This document shows, piece by piece, positions 12,781 to 22,385 of a stretch of DNA of 64,000 nt; position 1 is the stretch's first letter; each line of letters opens with the position of its first letter. Location: contig VSDK01022257.1 in NCBI GenBank assembly GCA_009767595.1, positions 683,726-747,725 of the forward strand, in the 5' to 3' direction. The translations under genes and the position numbers were made by a program. The stretch comes from Symbiodinium kawagutii (lineage: Eukaryota > Sar > Dinophyceae > Suessiales > Symbiodiniaceae). Under the pieces are notes generated by a model. The model was not told the DNA's origin. It did no database searches and was given only the letters and a program-made list of their open reading frames with translations.

Positions 12781-15700
12781 ATGGAATTTGGAGTTCGCCT
12801 ACATACGGAGGGTAGGTACCAGGGCCTACCGGACTATGAACCGAATCTGCACAAATTGCAATGTGGCTCACGTGTCACACTGGTGGCAATGGTGGGTCAC
12901 AGGGATCCAGAACATGGTCATCTTTGCCAGGGCATGTTGACAGGACAGAAGTTCAGAGTGAAAGGCTACATTCCCGATAGCTGTTCGAAGATTACCATTT
13001 TGAATGGTTTGGTATCGCACTTCAGGACCCCAATCATCGAAGTTGACAAGTATGCTGACATGCTTCACCATCATGCACGGCCCATCACATCATTGTTTGG
13101 ACTGGTTGAGACATGCAGTGGGATTGGTGCTTTGGGATGTGGAGCATCATATGCTGGATGGACAGTGGAAGCCTACAATGATGTTGCTGAACCTTTTTGC
13201 CAGCACCTTCGGAAAACCACCGGAAAACCTGTCATTCATGGTGGCATTTGCAAGTTGGAAACAGTGGCAGCTCTCCATCGGGCTGCACCAGGAGCGGGAT
13301 CCATTGCTATGGGTTTTTCATGCCAACCTTTTTCGTCATTGGGAGACCAGAGACAAGGCAATGACCCAAGGGCCAATACATTACCCTATGGCTTGTATGC
13401 AGCATACCTCATGCAGAAGGACCTCATCATTTTGGAATGCGTTCCCAATGCATCCCAAAGTCCATGGGTGCAACGCTGTTTGCAACAACACTTGCAAGCA
13501 ACCAAGGGTGACCGTTCAGAGATACTGCTGGAACTCAACGACATGTGGCCATCCAAGCGACGCAGGTGGTGGACCATCATCACACCGTGTTTTCTGGGAA
13601 AGACATTGTTGATGCCATTACCAAAGCTTCAAGGACTTCCATCGGTAGCATGTGTCATCCCCCACCCAATCGATTTGACTGATGCGGAGCTGGGACAATT
13701 GATTCTGACCTCGGATGAACGACGCCAATTTGAAGCCTACAGTAAGGGGGTACAACAGATGTTGGTTGACTTTGCAGATGCCTTGCCAACAGCCCTACAC
13801 AGCTGGGGGAATCAGTGCACACCATGCAAGTGCGGTTGCCGAGGCCCCTTGAGTGAAGGAAGGTTGCAGGAACATGGACTCTATGGGGCACTCATGAATG
13901 CACCATTCGATGTGTACCAACAAGACCTTCGACACATTTCACCAAAGGAGTTGTGCATCTTGGTGGGATTTCCAAAGACCAGTGGTTTCGAGGACTGTTC
14001 ACGTTTGCTGTTGGCTGGAGTAGGCCAATTGGCCTCACCCATTCAATCGTCATGGATCTTCGCACACCTTCGCAATCAACTGGTCGACTCACAGCTCACC
14101 CATGTTGAGGCATGTTCCCCGAATGCTGTCTTAGCCAATGTGATTGGAGACCTTCTTGGTTTGCGAGATCAGTGGTTCAACAACTACATCACGGTACCCA
14201 TGGAAGTGTTTCGTGCGAACCTTGAACAGCTGTTGAACGTGCCCATTGGTTCAACTGAAAGGTTGCCCAAATGCCTTTCGGATCAACACATGCCAACGGA
14301 GCCAGATACATCCATGGAAGCAGAATCACCTCATGCTCATCAGGACCCGGCCCCAATGGCCACAGAGGTGCTGGACATGCCAGCCCCTGAGCAATCACAC
14401 ATGGTACCCGAAATGCCAACAGGTGCACCAGCAGCCACTGAATCAGGATCGCCTGCATTCACCCCTGCCCTCAGGTCCATGCTACAGGAAGAACCAGTTG
14501 ATCAGGTCACTGGAGCGGTCACAGCTTTCTCGTCCGAGGCAAGAGGCATGAACGAACCTTCCATCAGTGATCCTGTCCTTCCGCCAACCAATGCATTCGA
14601 TAGTGAGAGTAGGAATCCACATGAACATGCGGTCAACAGTGAAGAAGTCATTGCACCCACAGTTCCCATGGAGGATGATGCACCTCCGGAATCAGACAAT
14701 GCGGTTGCTCATGACATTTTGCAAGGTAAAATGGTGGTGGTTGACTTGGATGAACTTCAGGTAACCATGTTGCACTACCAACCGGGGATGAAAGTTCAAC
14801 ACTACCTTGCGGCTGAAGAGGGTCTGGCTCACATGCAAGTGACATTGCACAACTGCCTTGGCCACGTTCTCGGTGAAGATGAGCAGTTGAGTCAGCACCA
14901 ATTGCTGATGAAATCGGTAGGCACATTCGTCCAACCCACAGGCCTGACACAACTAGCAGCCGATAACATGCACAGAGATCGGCAAAGCGCATTGCTGAGT
15001 CAGGGAGGAGCAGTGGCAGTTGATGAATTGATGTTTTACCTTTCTGGTATGCAATCACATGCGGTCAAGGTTGTTGCACCAATGGTGATTCATGATCTTG
15101 GGGATGTTCCCAGTGCGTTGTATCAATGGTGGGATGCACTGAGTTCTGAACCAGTGGAGTATGCGGCATCCGCTCTGCTGGTGAATGAACATTGGTTACC
15201 GGTAGTCTTGCAGTTGACAGATGAGCCCACAGTGTTCCTCACAGAAGAAGGGAAGCAGTATTGGCAGCTGATGAGTCCTCACCTTCATGGCACATCACCC
15301 GCAGTTCGAGTTGGAGCCACCATCCAATCACAATTCCCAAGTGACTGTGGTTTTCAAGCGGTGCAGTGGATCATGCAGAAAGTTCACCATGAAGAGTATC
15401 ATCCCATGCAAGTCACACGGGCATGCCAATGGAGGTTTCTGTTTTGGCAACACCTGCTTACCCAGCCAGTGATGTTCACCGGGTACATTCCATTGGGAGG
15501 ACACCCGTCTGAGATTGAGACGGCCATTGCAGCATTGTTGAGAGAGCATGGGGTGTTCCCTGACCGTGTCATGGACAGGGCACAGCAAGTCATTCAGAGC
15601 ATCGGAGCCTCCAGCATCCATCAACTGTTGAATGGTCCCAGGCCATGGCAAGCTTTGAAGGATCGTGCCAATCGTCAACATCCCAGACTTCGTTTGATCC

Positions 15701-17376
15701 ATGAAGATGAGTTTGCTCAGGTTGTCAAAGGGCGGGCAAAAGATAAACCAATTGCCACTCAGAAACAGAGCCACAAATCGAACAAGATGGCGGTTCCGCC
15801 TGTGATGATTACCCCGGCTGACATTGCCATCCCCGAGGGTGTGTTTCGCCAGTCTGATGGTACCATTGTGGGCCAACTCCAGGTGCGGCAGATCAATCCC
15901 ACATCCCGTGGCGTGGTTGTCTTGACAGAGCAGGAGTTCCAACCGTACCAGGCCTCCCAACCATTGACCAAAGAAGGCCTAGGAATGTTGATCCCAGTTC
16001 CATGCACCCCGGACCTCCAGAAGCTGGGGCAATTGGTGGGGTTTCCTGTTCAGAGTGTGGCATCCGGTGAACCTATGCTGATTTCGGCTGTCCTCATCCA
16101 ACGAGGACAGATGGAGGTATCCAGGTGCACCCCACAGCAGCAGGTGCAAGTGGAACAGATTCAGACCAAGACAGTCAAGGTCATGGTCTACCGAGACCAG
16201 TGCCCAACCGACTGGGAGCAGGTGGCAGACAAGCCGGTGAGATGCATCCTTGACTTGTGGCCGGGCCTCAAGATTTGCAAGACACAAGGCTGCAAATGTG
16301 ATGCATGGCACCAAGGTGATACTGAACATGAGCCACTGTTGGATGTTTGGCAACGGGATTTCTTGAACTTGCATTTCAAAAAGAGCCGACCCAGTGAAGC
16401 TGCCCTCTTGGTTTGCATGATGAGGGTTACCACAGAAGCATTCACTTTCTTGCAAAGGAGTTCAGGCCAGGCAGGGATTTACATCGAAGCCAGGTCCCAT
16501 GATGCCAAGCAGCAGGACCCTTCCCTGCATACGGTGTGGTTGTCCAAGATGTCGTATGATGAAGCCAGAGCTGCCCAGACCAAAATCGAGGTGCCCACAT
16601 GCTTGCTTCGTGTTACATACCGATATGGGCTCCATGTTGCATCCACCCAAGCCAAAGTGGTTCATGAGAAGTTCAAACCCATGGAGCCATTCCTTGCCAG
16701 CAGTGTCAAATCCACATGGATCGTTGGCCCCATGCCATGGGGCACCACACGTAGAGCTTTGATCAAGCTCTTCACTACATGGAATTGGAGTGCCAAACCA
16801 CTTCAGACAGCAGGTGTTGCAGCAGACCGCACCGGGTTGAAATGGCATGTGGTAGCGGATGGACCACCCCCCAACTATGTTTACAACTTGTCACATGGAG
16901 ATGTGCTGATTGTCCAAGCCCATGCGCCTATGCAACAAGCTTCGTCTAGCACAAGAGTCGAAGCCTCAGTTCACACACAGAAGCTGATGCAGCCCACCAA
17001 GACCCTCCATGAAGATCCATGGGCTGGTGCCGCCGCCAAGTTGCCCCATGTGCAGGCAGCCCAACAAATCAACATGGCCAGCATTGAGGCTTCAGTTGAA
17101 GCTCGTGTGCTTGCCCGATTGCAAAAGAATGAAGATGCGCAGATGGACTGCGATGCTGATGCTCGAATTTCTGCATTGGAGACTCAGATGACCCAGATGC
17201 AGCAAGAGCAACAACAACATCAGGTGCAGACACAGACCTTGCAACAGAAGGTTGAGAACTTAGGCAGACAGATTTCGCACAATGGCAGCCAACTGAAAGA
17301 TCACATTGACACACAGATGCGTTCACAGATGGAGCGCATCGAAGAGTTGCTATCCAAAAGAGCCAAGCATGAATGA
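12781..17376 (+). CDS. LINE ORF1: C5-cytosine methyltransferase plus protease-like and RNA-binding-like regions
   Basis: The protein has 1531 residues from the first ATG. The N-terminal part (about 105-435) is a C5 DNA methyltransferase. Motif I is ETCSGIGALGCG (about 110). Motif IV is GFSCQPFS, with the catalytic Cys at 181 (Ser replaces the usual Pro before it). Motif VI is ECV (219-221; normally ENV), motif VIII is KRRRWW (259-264), and a motif X-like stretch, GVGQLASPIQSSW, lies at about 413. An acidic, Pro-rich linker follows (about 500-650). A Ulp1-like signature has HW at 804-805 and SDCGF with Cys 856. A zinc-knuckle-like patch has Cys 1166, 1171, 1173 and His 1177. A coiled coil ends the protein (about 1437-1520). 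Its inferred role is methylation of CG sites in the element or host and RNA binding during retrotransposition. The upstream frame is open to a GTG at 12700, but the first ATG fits the short leader. Confidence 0.9.
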   Translation: MEFGVRLHTEGRYQGLPDYEPNLHKLQCGSRVTLVAMVGHRDPEHGHLCQGMLTGQKFRVKGYIPDSCSKITILNGLVSHFRTPIIEVDKYADMLHHHARPITSLFGLVETCSGIGALGCGASYAGWTVEAYNDVAEPFCQHLRKTTGKPVIHGGICKLETVAALHRAAPGAGSIAMGFSCQPFSSLGDQRQGNDPRANTLPYGLYAAYLMQKDLIILECVPNASQSPWVQRCLQQHLQATKGDRSEILLELNDMWPSKRRRWWTIITPCFLGKTLLMPLPKLQGLPSVACVIPHPIDLTDAELGQLILTSDERRQFEAYSKGVQQMLVDFADALPTALHSWGNQCTPCKCGCRGPLSEGRLQEHGLYGALMNAPFDVYQQDLRHISPKELCILVGFPKTSGFEDCSRLLLAGVGQLASPIQSSWIFAHLRNQLVDSQLTHVEACSPNAVLANVIGDLLGLRDQWFNNYITVPMEVFRANLEQLLNVPIGSTERLPKCLSDQHMPTEPDTSMEAESPHAHQDPAPMATEVLDMPAPEQSHMVPEMPTGAPAATESGSPAFTPALRSMLQEEPVDQVTGAVTAFSSEARGMNEPSISDPVLPPTNAFDSESRNPHEHAVNSEEVIAPTVPMEDDAPPESDNAVAHDILQGKMVVVDLDELQVTMLHYQPGMKVQHYLAAEEGLAHMQVTLHNCLGHVLGEDEQLSQHQLLMKSVGTFVQPTGLTQLAADNMHRDRQSALLSQGGAVAVDELMFYLSGMQSHAVKVVAPMVIHDLGDVPSALYQWWDALSSEPVEYAASALLVNEHWLPVVLQLTDEPTVFLTEEGKQYWQLMSPHLHGTSPAVRVGATIQSQFPSDCGFQAVQWIMQKVHHEEYHPMQVTRACQWRFLFWQHLLTQPVMFTGYIPLGGHPSEIETAIAALLREHGVFPDRVMDRAQQVIQSIGASSIHQLLNGPRPWQALKDRANRQHPRLRLIHEDEFAQVVKGRAKDKPIATQKQSHKSNKMAVPPVMITPADIAIPEGVFRQSDGTIVGQLQVRQINPTSRGVVVLTEQEFQPYQASQPLTKEGLGMLIPVPCTPDLQKLGQLVGFPVQSVASGEPMLISAVLIQRGQMEVSRCTPQQQVQVEQIQTKTVKVMVYRDQCPTDWEQVADKPVRCILDLWPGLKICKTQGCKCDAWHQGDTEHEPLLDVWQRDFLNLHFKKSRPSEAALLVCMMRVTTEAFTFLQRSSGQAGIYIEARSHDAKQQDPSLHTVWLSKMSYDEARAAQTKIEVPTCLLRVTYRYGLHVASTQAKVVHEKFKPMEPFLASSVKSTWIVGPMPWGTTRRALIKLFTTWNWSAKPLQTAGVAADRTGLKWHVVADGPPPNYVYNLSHGDVLIVQAHAPMQQASSSTRVEASVHTQKLMQPTKTLHEDPWAGAAAKLPHVQAAQQINMASIEASVEARVLARLQKNEDAQMDCDADARISALETQMTQMQQEQQQHQVQTQTLQQKVENLGRQISHNGSQLKDHIDTQMRSQMERIEELLSKRAKHE

Positions 17377-17380
17377 CTAG
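17374..17380 (+). promoter_or_regulatory. Possible stop-readthrough site UGA-CUAG between ORF1 and ORF2
   Basis: ORF1 stops at TGA followed by CTAG. UGA-CUA(G) is the best-known leaky stop context in eukaryotes. The frame after it has no further stop and runs straight into ORF2, so readthrough would give an ORF1-ORF2 fusion. A GTAAGT donor-like sequence at 17387 offers a competing splicing explanation. Confidence 0.45.
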
Positions 17381-17436
17381 GACAAGGTAAGTCACGCAAG
17401 CACAGACGCCCTTTGCCTTCTGTGGGCAAAATCCTC

Positions 17437-17496
17437 ATGCAATTTTTCTTGTTCTGTGGTTTGGTGAGAGTAGGAGAAGCTCAGAATCCGGGCCCA
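17437..17496 (+). other. 2A-like ribosome-skipping motif at ORF2 N terminus
   Basis: The first 20 codons of ORF2 form a hydrophobic run ending GEAQNPGP. The NPGP core of 2A peptides is intact. The preceding consensus (D-V/I-E-x) is replaced by G-E-A-Q, so activity is uncertain. N-terminal 2A-like sequences are known from other non-LTR retrotransposons. Confidence 0.55.
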
Positions 17497-19988
17497 GAGC
17501 AGTGGGGTATTTCAGTTTCGAACCCGACTGGTTTGCCGGGCAAAGCATTCCAATATAAGAGTTTGCCACGGGGCATTCATGCAATCAGTGAGACGCACAT
17601 GACGACCTTGGGAGCCTCTCGCTTCCGTGGGGAGCTCAAAGCCAACAAACATGATGTCCACATGAGCACTGGAGCACCAGCTCCATTTCGTTCCAATTCG
17701 CTCCGAGCTTGTGGGGGAAAGCAGGTAGGAGTTGCCTTTTTGTCAGACATGCCGGTCCATCCTATCACTCATGGATGGGACGAGCAACTTTTCAGTTCCA
17801 GTAGATTAGCAGCAGCCCAGTTTTGGCTTGGCACACAGTGGCTCATCGGAGGCATTGCATATGGTTATGCCCACAGTCCAGATTCAGCGCAGACGCAGGC
17901 CTTGACCAATGAGTTGTTGGACCAACTCACCAATGTCGTTGTGAGGCATCCGGCTCCACTGGCTTTTGTTGCAGGAGACTTCAACCAAAACTATGGAGTT
18001 CTTGCGGCCACAAGGGAATGGGAAGCTCGTGGGTGGGTGGAAATCCAAGAATTTGCACAAACAAAGTGGGGCGTCACTCCCACCAACACGTGCAAACATG
18101 TTAGTCGTAAAGACTTCTTGTACCTCTCACCGGCCCTTCAACAATGGGTGAGTGCGGCATCCAATGAATGGGGAATTTTCCCTGACCATAGTGTTTTGAC
18201 GGCCATTTTTGACCAGCCTGAGGTACCTCCACCAATTGCCACCTGGTTCAAACCCAGTGCAATACCCTTTGCCTCCCCTTCTGAAGTTGACCAGATTCAG
18301 AAAGCGACGCCCAGTGTTGTGCCACAGCATGATGATCCAACCACGCAATTGCAGGCCATTTGTGAAGCATATGAGCAAACAGTCCACAGAGAGCGAGTTG
18401 CTCGTGGTGCCCCTGGTGTTTTGCCTCATCAACGAGGTAGAGCAGCAACCCATGAACGTAGCTTCAAACGAATGCCACCCAAACCTTTGAAGCCTTCTCG
18501 ACCAGGAGACCTCTTGCCGACATTTCAGGGATTGCACTTGCAGCACAAAAGATGGTTTGTACAACTCAGAAGACTTCAGTCGCTGCGTAACTTGATCATG
18601 AAGAATAGCCTCACGACCCAGGCACATCTTCACAAAATCCGGTTATGGCGAGCGGTTTGTCAAGGAGCAGGGTTTTATCCCTCCTTCCATGCATGGTGGC
18701 CCCATCGAGCCACACGCAAACCTGAAGATGTTTTGTTGCTGCCTCGGGAAGTGCCAAGCCTTGAAGTGATGCAGCAGGTGTTTGACTGCATGACCAGAGA
18801 AGTCAGACACTTGGAGATCACCTTGTCCAAACACCACAATGAACGACATACAGAGCAATATAAACAGGATGCAAACAAAGTGTATCGTGATGTCCGCAAA
18901 CCAGGAGCATTGCCGGCTCAGGTTGTTTTAGCTAAACAAGCGGTGGTGGTCACTGAGGTAGTTGATGAGCACACCATTCAAACTTCCAGTGCAGTCGAGC
19001 AATCACATAACCATGTGTTGACTTCAGCCCAGGGATACCATCGAGTCCATAGCCAGGATGAACAACAGCTGACCTTTATGGAGCCGCATCNNNNNNNNNN
19101 NNNNNNNNNNNNNNNNNTGACGCTCTTGCCAACACCGAACATGTTGGATCCGTAGCTGACATCCATGAAAAGTTTGCACATGAATGGCAAGCACGTTGGG
19201 ACCACCACAGGGGACTGCCCCCAACCCACTGGGACGCCCTGAACCAGTTCACCGAGGCAGCCCTTCCTTGTGTGCCAATGGAATATGTCCCAATTGAACT
19301 TGAACCTTGGCTGGATGTGATCCAGCGAAAGAAGAAGCATGCTGCAGTTGGCATGGATGGTCTCAGTCGGCAGGACCTTCAAGCGATGCCAATTGCCCTT
19401 CAGTGTGAAATCATCAAGTTGCTGAATCGTGCTGAGCGCCACGGCCAGTGGCCCTCCCAGCTTCTGGTGGGAGGCATTTACAGCCTTGCAAAACTTCCAG
19501 TCTCAGAGGAAGTTGGGCATTTTCGACCGATAACGATATTGCCCATGGTCTACAGATGCTGGTCTTCATATAGATCCAAGACTGTATTGCGCCACATCGC
19601 CAAAGTAGCCCCTTCGACACTGGTTGGTAACATGCCCCATAGATCTTCCACGGACATTTGGTGGCATACCCAGCAGCAACTTGAAAGTGCATTTCACCAT
19701 GGTCAATCATGGAGCGGTGCCATCACAGACTTGATTAAGGCATTCAACACGGTACCAAGGGAGCCGATTTTCCAAGCTGCGATAGTTATCGGTGTCTGCC
19801 CTGAGATCATTCGTGGTTGGGCTTCAGCCGTGACAAACATTCGAAGAGTGTTTTGGATCCGTCAGCAGCCAGGACCATTCCTGGATAGCTGCACAGGCTT
19901 TCCCGAAGGCTGCGCCTTGAGCGTGGCCGCTATGAGTTTGTGCAACTTGATAATCCATGCCTACCTCGGTCTGCGATGTGAAACCAGC
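17437..19988 (+). CDS. LINE ORF2, N-terminal part: 2A-like leader, APE endonuclease, first half of reverse transcriptase
   Basis: The first ATG lies 60 bp after the ORF1 stop and in the same frame. The N terminus is hydrophobic and runs into RVGEAQNPGP (NPGP at 17485-17496), a 2A-like motif. The APE endonuclease follows: SETH at 17587-17598, GDFN at 17974-17985, and PDHSV at 18181, the equivalents of the catalytic Glu, Asp/Asn and Asp-His. A 27-N gap (19091-19117) changes the apparent frame, so its size is probably not exact. After it the frame is open from 19119: AAVGMDGLS and HFRPITILP (RT fingers), DLIKAFN (motif A, catalytic Asp codon at 19728), and GFPEGCALS (motif B). The normal protein stops matching after ...LRCETS at 19988, where the nested insertion begins. 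The remainder continues at 26734. Confidence 0.9.
19091..19117. other. Assembly gap (27 N)
   Basis: This run of N lies within ORF2. The reading frame is 1 (mod 3) before it and 0 after it, with both sides open. The true gap length is therefore unlikely to be 27, since a length preserving the frame would differ. Confidence 0.95.
19981..19988. repeat. 8-bp duplication flanking the nested insertion, left copy
   Basis: AAACCAGC here recurs at 26726-26733. Joining one copy to the sequence after the second gives an uninterrupted RT frame across ...CETS-TLTTYVDN. The bases before the two copies differ (G and A). Confidence 0.8.
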
Positions 19989-20002
19989 TGTACGATTTCC
20001 CC

Positions 20003-20163
20003 CAGTCCTTGTTTGGGCCCTGTTTGGCTCAAAACAACCAAGCCACAATTGACGCCGTGTTTTTCGCATGGTTTTGAAATTTCGATACAAAGAATGGGGT
20101 TTGCCATTGCAATTTTGTGCACGCGTGTGTTTCTGGCATCAATTTGACGAATTTCTTTTCTTG
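20003..20163 (+). repeat. Direct repeat R1, copy 1 (inside insertion)
   Basis: It shares long blocks with 20952-21108, including 'ctcaaaacaacca', 'ttgccattgcaattttgt' and 'atcaatttgacga'. By eye identity is about 80-85 percent. The two copies bracket about 790 bp holding a 195-codon frame. Confidence 0.8.
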
Positions 20164-20401
20164 TAAGATGAAACGAATCCAACAGTCCAACAAGTTATTC
20201 CACAAGTATCAACTGAACAGTTTAACAGTGCGTAACTGCAAGCCGCAAGTCTTGCCATAAAATGTTTCAGCTCATGTTTGTTTTGCGTTGGACAGCTGAC
20301 TCCGAAAGTCACATCTTGATGATAACTGTTGCGAAGTTTGTCGCTGGTGGTCAACAGCGCAATGTTTTTTGGGAATGAGCTGAGCGAGCTGCATCATCCT
20401 T

Positions 20402-20989
20402 ATGTCTCAACCGCTTCGGCTGTTCTTGGCCATGGTGCTGCTTTTGTTTCTATCGCTGAAAACAAATCGCCGCGCTCGCGCGGTTGTTGTTCCAGCGGAA
20501 GATGCAGACAGGCGGGCCATTGCGACCCAAAGAAGATACATGCCCGAGCCTCCATGGCTTTTGGACTTCATGAACGACAATGGACTGCAGCCCTTGCTAG
20601 AGAATGAGCACAGCCGCAGGCAGCAGCGCCCAGCGCCCAGCGCGCTCCCCAGAATATTTCTAAGGGCAGCAAGGATGACAAATATATTTGGTTTGGCAAC
20701 TGGAACTTTGACACTTTGGCCAAAAGAAGAAGAAGTTCTTCGCAAGTGGATGTTTGACGCACCTGAGCAATCTGCATTGTTCAGCGCTTGTTCTCTACAT
20801 GTGGTCAAGATTCTGAAATTTCCTCGCCCAGTTTGGGTTCATGCTCCAATTCGCTTCTCGTCCGATTTGCAGTCCCCTGGCGCAATGCGCGTCGATGACA
20901 TGGTTGCGTGGAGCCGAACCGCCGCAGTAGACATACAAAGGTTTCTGGCTTGCTTGGGTCTTGTCTCAAAACAACCAAATCACAATTGA
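20402..20989 (+). CDS. Unidentified 195-codon frame between the R1 repeats
   Basis: The frame has a possible start at 20402 and an N terminus with a strongly hydrophobic run (RLFLAMVLLLFLSLK), which could be a signal or membrane anchor. A basic and then mixed region follows. Its end runs into the second R1 repeat, so the last residues are repeat-derived. The region is GC-rich compared with its surroundings. I do not recognise any family. It may be a chance frame in a duplicated element or a captured gene piece. Confidence 0.3.
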   Translation: MSQPLRLFLAMVLLLFLSLKTNRRARAVVVPAEDADRRAIATQRRYMPEPPWLLDFMNDNGLQPLLENEHSRRQQRPAPSALPRIFLRAARMTNIFGLATGTLTLWPKEEEVLRKWMFDAPEQSALFSACSLHVVKILKFPRPVWVHAPIRFSSDLQSPGAMRVDDMVAWSRTAAVDIQRFLACLGLVSKQPNHN

Positions 20990-21108
20990 TGCCATGTTTT
21001 TGGCATGTTATTGAAATTTCGAAAGAAAGAATGGGATTTGCCATTGCAATTTTGTACGCCCATGTTTTTCTGGCATCATCAATTTGACGATTTTTTTGTA
21101 AGAAAAAA
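20952..21108 (+). repeat. Direct repeat R1, copy 2 (inside insertion)
   Basis: Partner of 20003-20163, in the same orientation, 949 bp downstream. Both end in a TTTTTGTAAGA-like tail. Confidence 0.8.
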
Positions 21109-21119
21109 CGAGTCTTCCA

Positions 21120-22385
21120 AGCCCACGGGTTGCGTCAGGGGCCCCAGCCCTAGCTGGCAAGGGGTCAGCCGCAAAGGCAGCGGACCCCGCAACAAGGCAA
21201 AATTTCCTAGTCTGGAGGAAGTGGCTGGCAGTGTCTGGCAACAGCAGATCCCCGGGTCGGGCAGGCCAAGCCCGCCTTGGATCAAGTTTCCAAGAAGCCA
21301 GCAGCGGCCGAGGCCCTGGTGGAATCCCGTTGCAAAAGCGGCAGGAGATCTGCCAAAGTAGCGGCGAACAAGAGCCGCCGCAGCCAGAAGTGCTTTCGCC
21401 CACCCGAAATTAGACCCCCGGCCCTTGCGAAGCCGGAGGCCGCAGGTGCAGCTGAAAAAAAAGGAAGGTCTTCTTTTGCAGCAACATTCGAAGCCGCGCG
21501 CCTTGGAACAAAAATATTGGGGCTACAGAAAGCTGCAACAGCGGTAGAAGCCGCAGGAGCCCTTGGCGGTGGAGCCAGCCCAACCCAGCCCAACTGCTAG
21601 CGAAGTGGTGCCGAGGGCAGCGCTTCTGCTGCGCCACTGACGTGGATCCTGCTGAGCAAGCAGCAGCGGTCGAGATCGCGTTGGAAGTTACGAGGCTTAA
21701 AAGCAGGAAGTGGTTGTCGCCCGCCAAGGACACAAAAATCGAAGCTCTGCAGTGGATCCAGAAAGCTTTGGGCTGCTGCTGCCAAATGCAAGCAGCCGAG
21801 CGTGCAGCTCAAGAGGCCAAACAGCGCAGACGACGTGGCCCAGGCATCCAAGCCTGACAAAGGAACAGCAGCCAACGCAGAAGCTGCGGAGACAAGCCCC
21901 GCAAGTTCCGCAAGAACGAAGATAAGTCCGGTGACAAGGGGCAGGCGCTATCGAAAGAACATTGGCCAAGAAGGGCAATTCCATCCCAACGCATTTTCAG
22001 CAGCAGCGGAGAACCGCCGCGCTTCTGAGCAACAAACCTCAGAAGAAGGCCCCGCAAAGAAGAGGCGCAGCAGAAGAAGCGCAGGACGCCGCTGCTGAGA
22101 ATGCTCAGGCAGTGCTGCCCGCAGACATGGTCGTCGGCGACCAGATCACAATGCAGAGGGGCGCAGCCGCCGCCGCCGCCAAACCCGGGCGGCGAAGCGG
22201 GCGGCGAAGGTCGCAGAGGTGTAGCGGCGAAGGCCGCAGGCAGAGTAGCAGTGTTTAATTGCTCGGCCCCAAGAGGAAAAACAGCAGCGGAAAACAAGTT
22301 CCGCATCAGAGCGGCAAAGGAAAAAGCAGCGGAAAACAAGTTCCACATCATAGCAGGAACCGCAGGACAACAAGTCTTCCCTTGA
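21120..22385 (+). other. Purine-rich region with overlapping Ala/Lys/Arg-rich frames
   Basis: All three plus-strand frames have stretches of 70-107 codons rich in Ala, Lys, Arg and Glu (for example 21277-21600, 21802-22098 and 22101-22385). Many share GCAGC, AAGC and GGAAAA motifs. The words 'gcggaaaacaagttccgcat' and 'gcggaaaacaagttccacat' recur at 22287 and 22332. This looks like a degenerate GCA/AAG repeat rather than a gene; the basic peptides superficially resemble chromatin proteins. Confidence 0.45.

Noticed and set aside
15328-15960. 210-codon minus-strand frame
   Set aside because: Antisense shadow of LINE ORF1, which has clear domains on the plus strand.
21277-22385. Histone-like or chromatin protein gene
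   Set aside because: The basic Ala/Lys-rich peptides appear in all three frames, as expected of a GCA/AAG-rich repeat, and no start or splice pattern supports one frame.
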